Source: Prorocentrum cordatum
Taxonomy: Eukaryota; Sar; Dinophyceae; Prorocentrales; Prorocentraceae
Direction of reading: 5' to 3'
Assembly (NCBI GenBank): GCA_963575745.1
Contig: CAUYUJ010001336.1
Span: 348,426-412,425 of the forward strand
DNA: 64,000 bases
Shown: positions 1 through 64,000 of the stretch, piece by piece
Layout of the letters: each line of letters begins with the position of its first letter
Position numbering within the stretch: position 1 is the first letter of the stretch
The notes under the pieces: generated by a model
What the model was told of the DNA's origin: nothing
What the model saw: only the letters and a program-made list of their open reading frames with translations
The model's database searches: none
Program-made: the position numbers and the translations under genes

Positions 1-52
1 ACGACGTCGACGAGGGCGAGGACGACGAGGGCGACGCCAACGACGACGACGA
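1..52. repeat. GAC/GAG-rich low-complexity run at window edge
   Basis: The window opens inside a degenerate GACGAG/GACGAC run. It may continue to the left. No gene is supported here. Confidence 0.6.
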
Positions 53-497
53 GTGCGATTTCCGAGGGTTCTATTTTTGCAGTCCGGTAGTTTTTTGTCG
101 ATGTCTGCCTGCAGCGCCCGTTGTTGGGCCTCTGGACCATCAAAGACGGGTCAGGGACGCAAAACTACCCCAGCTGAAGGGTCAGGGTTTCCAGGGCCGC
201 AGATTGATAATACACATCGTCGGATATCCGGAACCAGGGCGACGACGGCGACGAGTCAGATGAAGAAGAGATGCCGATGCCACGGCTCGCCGTCCTGGAG
301 AGCCCTCGTCGCTACGGCCGCGTTCTCCTCGGAAATTCTTGTCGGGATGCACCATGGGAGAGATCCAGGGAGTAGCGGTGGCGGCAGCGACGAAGGAAGG
401 GGGAGGGGGAAGGGAGGGTAGCCTGAGCGGCAAGAAGAGAAAAAGTGAAAACAACAAAAAGGGAGGAGGTGGGTCGGTGGGGGGACGGGGCGGGAGT

Positions 498-535
<38 letters not shown>

Positions 536-1370
536 GATGTCGGCTCCGTCGTGTCCCTAGACTGCGGGAGAACCATGGCGATCGGACTTCGAAGGGCTTC
601 CTGTGGCTCCTTGCGCCGATCCGTAGGCCTCCCTTGCAGGCTGCCCCGTCCTAAGGTTCCCCTCTGCTTCCTTCGATTTGGCTTGACTTGATTGATCCCC
701 TTTGTGTCAGGATACGCGGCATATGATCAAGCATCTTTGGGCATCGACCGACCGAGGAGGAGGAGAAGGAGGAAGAGGAGGAGGAGGAAGGTTCGCGAGG
801 CCTTCGGGCGGAGACTATTCCTTTTCTCTACCCCGTTGGCGTCGCTGGCTTGTCTCGTAGCGGCCTCAGCTGCGCCGTGGCACCTGGCCTCGCCCGGTTG
901 CGACTTGGTTGCGCACCCGGTCTCGCTTTTGCCCTCAGCCTCCTCTGTCCCGCGTTATTTCCTTTGCCGCCACCTTCGGCCCCCCCCCCGCCTGCTTGAC
1001 GATATAGGTTTGCCCTGCTGTCCCTGGCCTCCTGCTTGCGTGACCAGTGCTCTCTGATTTGGTTTGCTCTCTTTTTGGCGTGGCCGCAGAAGCCCGCCAA
1101 CATGGCAACCAGCCCTGCCTCTAGCTTCCAGCCGGCGTAGACGGGCCATAATCTGACCCGACGGACACCTCAGGCCTTTGGCATGGCTCGGCAGCCAGCT
1201 TATAATCAGCTGATGGCGGTCTTGATTGAAGCTGCATGTCTGCTGATTTCCCAAACATCCTGTGCAGTGTTTGGTCCTCGTCTTGAATCAGCAACGCCCC
1301 GCGCCCCTCCCTCCTCCCCCCCTCCTCCCATCTCCGCCTCTGGCCTCCACGTGTCCGCCTCGGCACACTC
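53..1370. other. No recognisable gene
   Basis: I see only an AGC microsatellite at about 496-532 and a short GGA tract at about 755-790. Open frames here have arginine/serine-rich compositional translations and no motif. A missing N-terminal PACRG exon could lie in this stretch, but I could not identify one. Confidence 0.4.
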
Positions 1371-1371
1371 C

Positions 1372-1712
1372 TCACACGCTTCGTGGCCCCATAGGGAGCT
1401 CCAGCCAAGGCCCAAATGTCAGGGTCCACATGGCGCCGTTGCTTCAGTTGGGCACACCCCTCACACATGTCGTAGCCCCATCGGGCGCACCACCAAAGGC
1501 TGCAATGGCAGGATCCGCATGGCGGCGGTGCATCATTTCAGCTCACCCCTCACGCGTGTCGTTGCCCAATTGGAGGTCCAGCTAAGTCCCAAAAGCCAGG
1601 GTCCGCATGGCGGCGGTGCCTCATTCCGGCACACCCCTCACACGTTTTGGCGCCTGGGCCAGCGCCCGCAATGCGACACTTCCCCATTTCGGAACACCCC
1701 TCACACGTTTAT
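1372..1712 (-). repeat. ~90-bp satellite, reverse orientation
   Basis: About four diverged copies of a roughly 90-bp unit. Its landmarks are CACACCCCTCACACG, GTGGCCCCAT, GGGAGCTCCA and GGTCCGCATGGCG. These are the reverse complement of the units at 2020-3260, so the two arrays form an inverted arrangement around about 300 bp of other sequence. Confidence 0.8.
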
Positions 1713-2019
1713 TGGCCACCTGCGTTGCGGTACGCACGCCTGCATATGGTTGGGTCCATCGCCAGAATAATTTCCGGGTTCGGGGATCAGAAGAACAAAC
1801 GTCAACCCTAGAATGGCTTTACAGAGTTGTATTCACTACGTTTGCCGCGCCTTCCGTTGACTTTCTCGTGGGGCGCACACGTTATCTTGGAACCTTTTCG
1901 GCCAGGGAAGTTCTTGGGCCGAGAGAGGGGGGGGGCCTTCTGTAAAAATTGTCCTGGCGAGGGACCCAACCATGTGCAGTTGTGAGTGCCATGATTGTGG
2001 GTATCGCCTTCGGTGAATC

Positions 2020-3260
2020 TCAATTTGTGGGCACTAAGCGTGTGAAAGGTGTACCGGAATGGGGCGAGGCCGCCATGCGAGCGCTGCCACTGGGGCTTGA
2101 GGTAGAGCTCCCTAGAGCCCCCTCTCTGGGACCACAAACCGTATGAGGGGTGTGCCGAATGGAGGCGGGGCCGCCACGCGGACCCTGGTATTTGGGCCTC
2201 TGGTGGCGCGCTCTATGGGGCCCCGAAACGTTGGAGGGGCGTGCCGAAACGAGCGTGACGCCCACATGCGAACGTCGCCACTGAGGCTTCAGGTGGAGCC
2301 CCCTCATGGGGCCACAAAACGTGTGAGGGGTGTACCGAAATGGGGCGGGGCCGCCATGCGAACGTCGCCACTGGGGCCTCAGGTGGAGGTCCCCATGGGG
2401 CCACAAAACGTGTGAGGGGCGTGCCGAAATGGGTGGGGCGGCCACATGCGAACGTTGCTTATGGGGCCTTGGGTGGAGCCCCATTATGGGGCCATGAAGT
2501 GCGTGAGGAGTGTGCCGAAATGGGTGGAGCTCCCTATGGAGCCATGAAACGTGCGAGGGGTGTGCCGGAATGGGCGGGGCGGCCACATGCGAACATGGCC
2601 GTTGGGGCATTCAGTGGAGCTCTCTGTGGAGCCACAGCATGTGTAAGGGATGCACCGACATGGGGCATCGACGCAATGCAGACCTTGGCATTAGGGCCTT
2701 AAGTGGAGCTCCCTATGGGTCCACGAAAGTTGTGAAGGGCGTGTCGAAATGCAGCACCGACGGCCTTGCGGACCCTGGCCTTTGGGCCTTAACTGGAGCT
2801 GACTATGGGACTACGAAACGTGTGAGGGGTTTGCCGAAATGAGGCACCGCCGCCATGTGGACCCTAGCACTGCAGCCTTTGGTGGAGTTCCCTAAGGGTC
2901 CGCGAAACGTGCCCAGAGCGTGCCCGAATAAGGCACTGCCGCCATGCGGACTCTGGCAGTTGGGCCTCATGTGGAGCTCCCCATGGGGCCACGAACCTTG
3001 TGAGGGGTGCGCCGAAATGAGGTACTGCCGCCCGCCATGCGGACCCTGGCATTGGGGCCGTAGCTGGAGCTCCCTATGGGGCCACGAAAGGTGTGAGCAG
3101 TGTACCCAAACGAGGCACCGCCGCCATGCGGACCATGGCATGTGGGCCGCTGGTGAAATGAGGCATCGCCGATGCGAACCCTGCGGACTTTGCTTCTGGA
3201 GCCGTTGGTCGAGCTCCTTCTGGGGCCACGAAATGTGTGAGGGGTGTGCCGAAACGGACA
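2020..3260 (+). repeat. ~90-bp satellite, forward orientation
   Basis: About thirteen diverged tandem copies spaced about 88-100 bp. Landmarks are GGGGCCGCCATGCGGACC, GTGGAGCTCC, GGGGCCACGAAACGTGTGAG and GTGTGCCGAAATG. The same unit returns at 57430-58165. Open frames through the array, on both strands, are artefacts of the unit. Confidence 0.85.
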
Positions 3261-3300
3261 TGGGAGGGCTGAGGCAGGAACGGGCTGCCGATGTTGATGG

Positions 3301-3301
<1 letters not shown>

Positions 3302-3393
<92 letters not shown>
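3302..3393. repeat. (GAT)n microsatellite
   Basis: About 30 nearly perfect GAT repeats next to the last 90-bp satellite unit. They translate to poly-Asp or poly-Ser and are not evidence of a gene. Confidence 0.95.
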
Positions 3394-3394
3394 C

Positions 3395-4275
3395 GATACG
3401 ACTACGATGACGATGCGGACGTGCGGAGGGCAGAGACAGGGATGGCAGGAGGGGGAAGGAGGGGGAGGAGGAGGAAGGACGCGGAGCGCTGCTGATTCAA
3501 AACGAGGACGCAATTCAGCACAGGATGATTGGGAATGAAAGTGCACCAGCACGTGCGAGCAGCGCTCTGGCCACGGCCCCTGCGGGGGTGTCCACATGTG
3601 GCTTCGGCACACCCTTCGCGCGGACCGCAGACATCCGAAATCATCGAGTGAGACATCTTGGCGCAAGTCGACCTGCTCCAAGCACATCTGTATCAAACAC
3701 ACACACACACATCTAGACTCGCACCTGGCTCTGGCACCTGCTCAAAAAATATCCTGACGGCCTTCGCCGCGCTGCACATCTCGCTTGTGATGTTCGCTGC
3801 GCGTATCAGAAATGCTGCAAGCTTGGATGAACTCGTTTGCGGTGCAGCTCGGACGCCGCTCGGCGCGCCCGGCATTCGGTGCGCCATTGATCTTTCGCGT
3901 GGGTACCCACTTCCTCTCCTCCCTGCGTGTGCGCGGCGATCTCATTCAAGAGGCTTACGCCATCCCGCAGACCCCCAGAAGAGCGAATTCGTCAACAGTC
4001 GTGCCACCGTGCCTGGCCTGTGCTGTGGATCAGGAGTCTTGGGGATGCATATGAGGGTCTCCTGGAATACCTCTCAGGGACCTCTTGGAGGGCTCTTTGG
4101 GGTATCTGATCGGCGTTAGGGTGGCTCTCGTGGGCCTTTTGGAGGTCTCTTGCGCGAGACGATCTTATATTGTTGCCCCGCTGCGGCGGTCAGGACGCAG
4201 TCCACCAGATCGTATTGCTGGGGTACGCCAAACTGCTCAGAGCATGCGCGTGCGCACAAGCCGAGGTCCACCCAG
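3395..4275. other. No recognisable gene; upstream flank of first identified PACRG exon
   Basis: A short CA run lies at about 3697-3711 and a short CTCTTGG-type run at about 4070-4150. The N-terminal residues of PACRG must be encoded upstream of 4276, but I found no convincing exon here. Confidence 0.4.
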
Positions 4276-63944
<59,669 letters not shown>

Positions 63945-64000
63945 GCGCCGCCTCCGCCTTGCGAGTTTTTCCCACGGGGTAGCCCAGATTTGCTGCGCAG

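Overview
This window looks like nuclear DNA from a dinoflagellate. The DNA is GC-rich and packed with micro- and minisatellites. Coding sequence occurs as small islands, all on the + strand. Several introns of the best gene start with GC or GA instead of GT. Two gene families present (a CxxC-containing DDE transposase-like gene and short zinc-ribbon/knuckle proteins) are ones I recall as expanded in dinoflagellate gene sets. I could not run a search, and the species is not determined.

The backbone of the window is one gene, PACRG (parkin co-regulated protein, a ciliary doublet-microtubule inner-junction protein). Eight short exons lie at 4276-4350, 13859-13903, 15583-15633, 16997-17068, 48291-48344, 54944-55033, 55723-55851 and 63903-63944. 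Together they give 186 codons in family order. Every exon length is a multiple of three and every intron is phase 0. The gene covers almost the whole window; its N-terminal start was not found and its last exon lies beyond the right edge.

The introns hold everything else. Intron 1 (9.5 kb) has CTC tracts with 82-bp repeats, a 1.6-kb GT-rich tract and a TIR element. Intron 4 (about 31 kb, with a 100-N gap) contains an interspersed repeat family with CTCTTGG arrays (three copies), a 152-bp satellite, a minisatellite with inverted arms and hairpin repeats. It also contains several independent gene-like units: a seven-exon DDE transposase-like gene (25.8-30.1 kb), a KH-like ORF (31.9-32.4 kb), a zinc-ribbon gene (34.2-35.5 kb), a small coiled-coil gene (39.9-40.4 kb) and a 374-aa ORF (40.8-41.9 kb). 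Intron 5 holds a broken tandem zinc-knuckle gene and a second repeat family. Intron 7 is mostly satellite and microsatellite DNA.

PACRG would act in the flagellar axoneme. The nested units show no functional link to it; they look like multicopy or transposon-related genes that have accumulated inside long introns. I saw no rRNA, tRNA, CRISPR array or bacterial-type regulatory signal.
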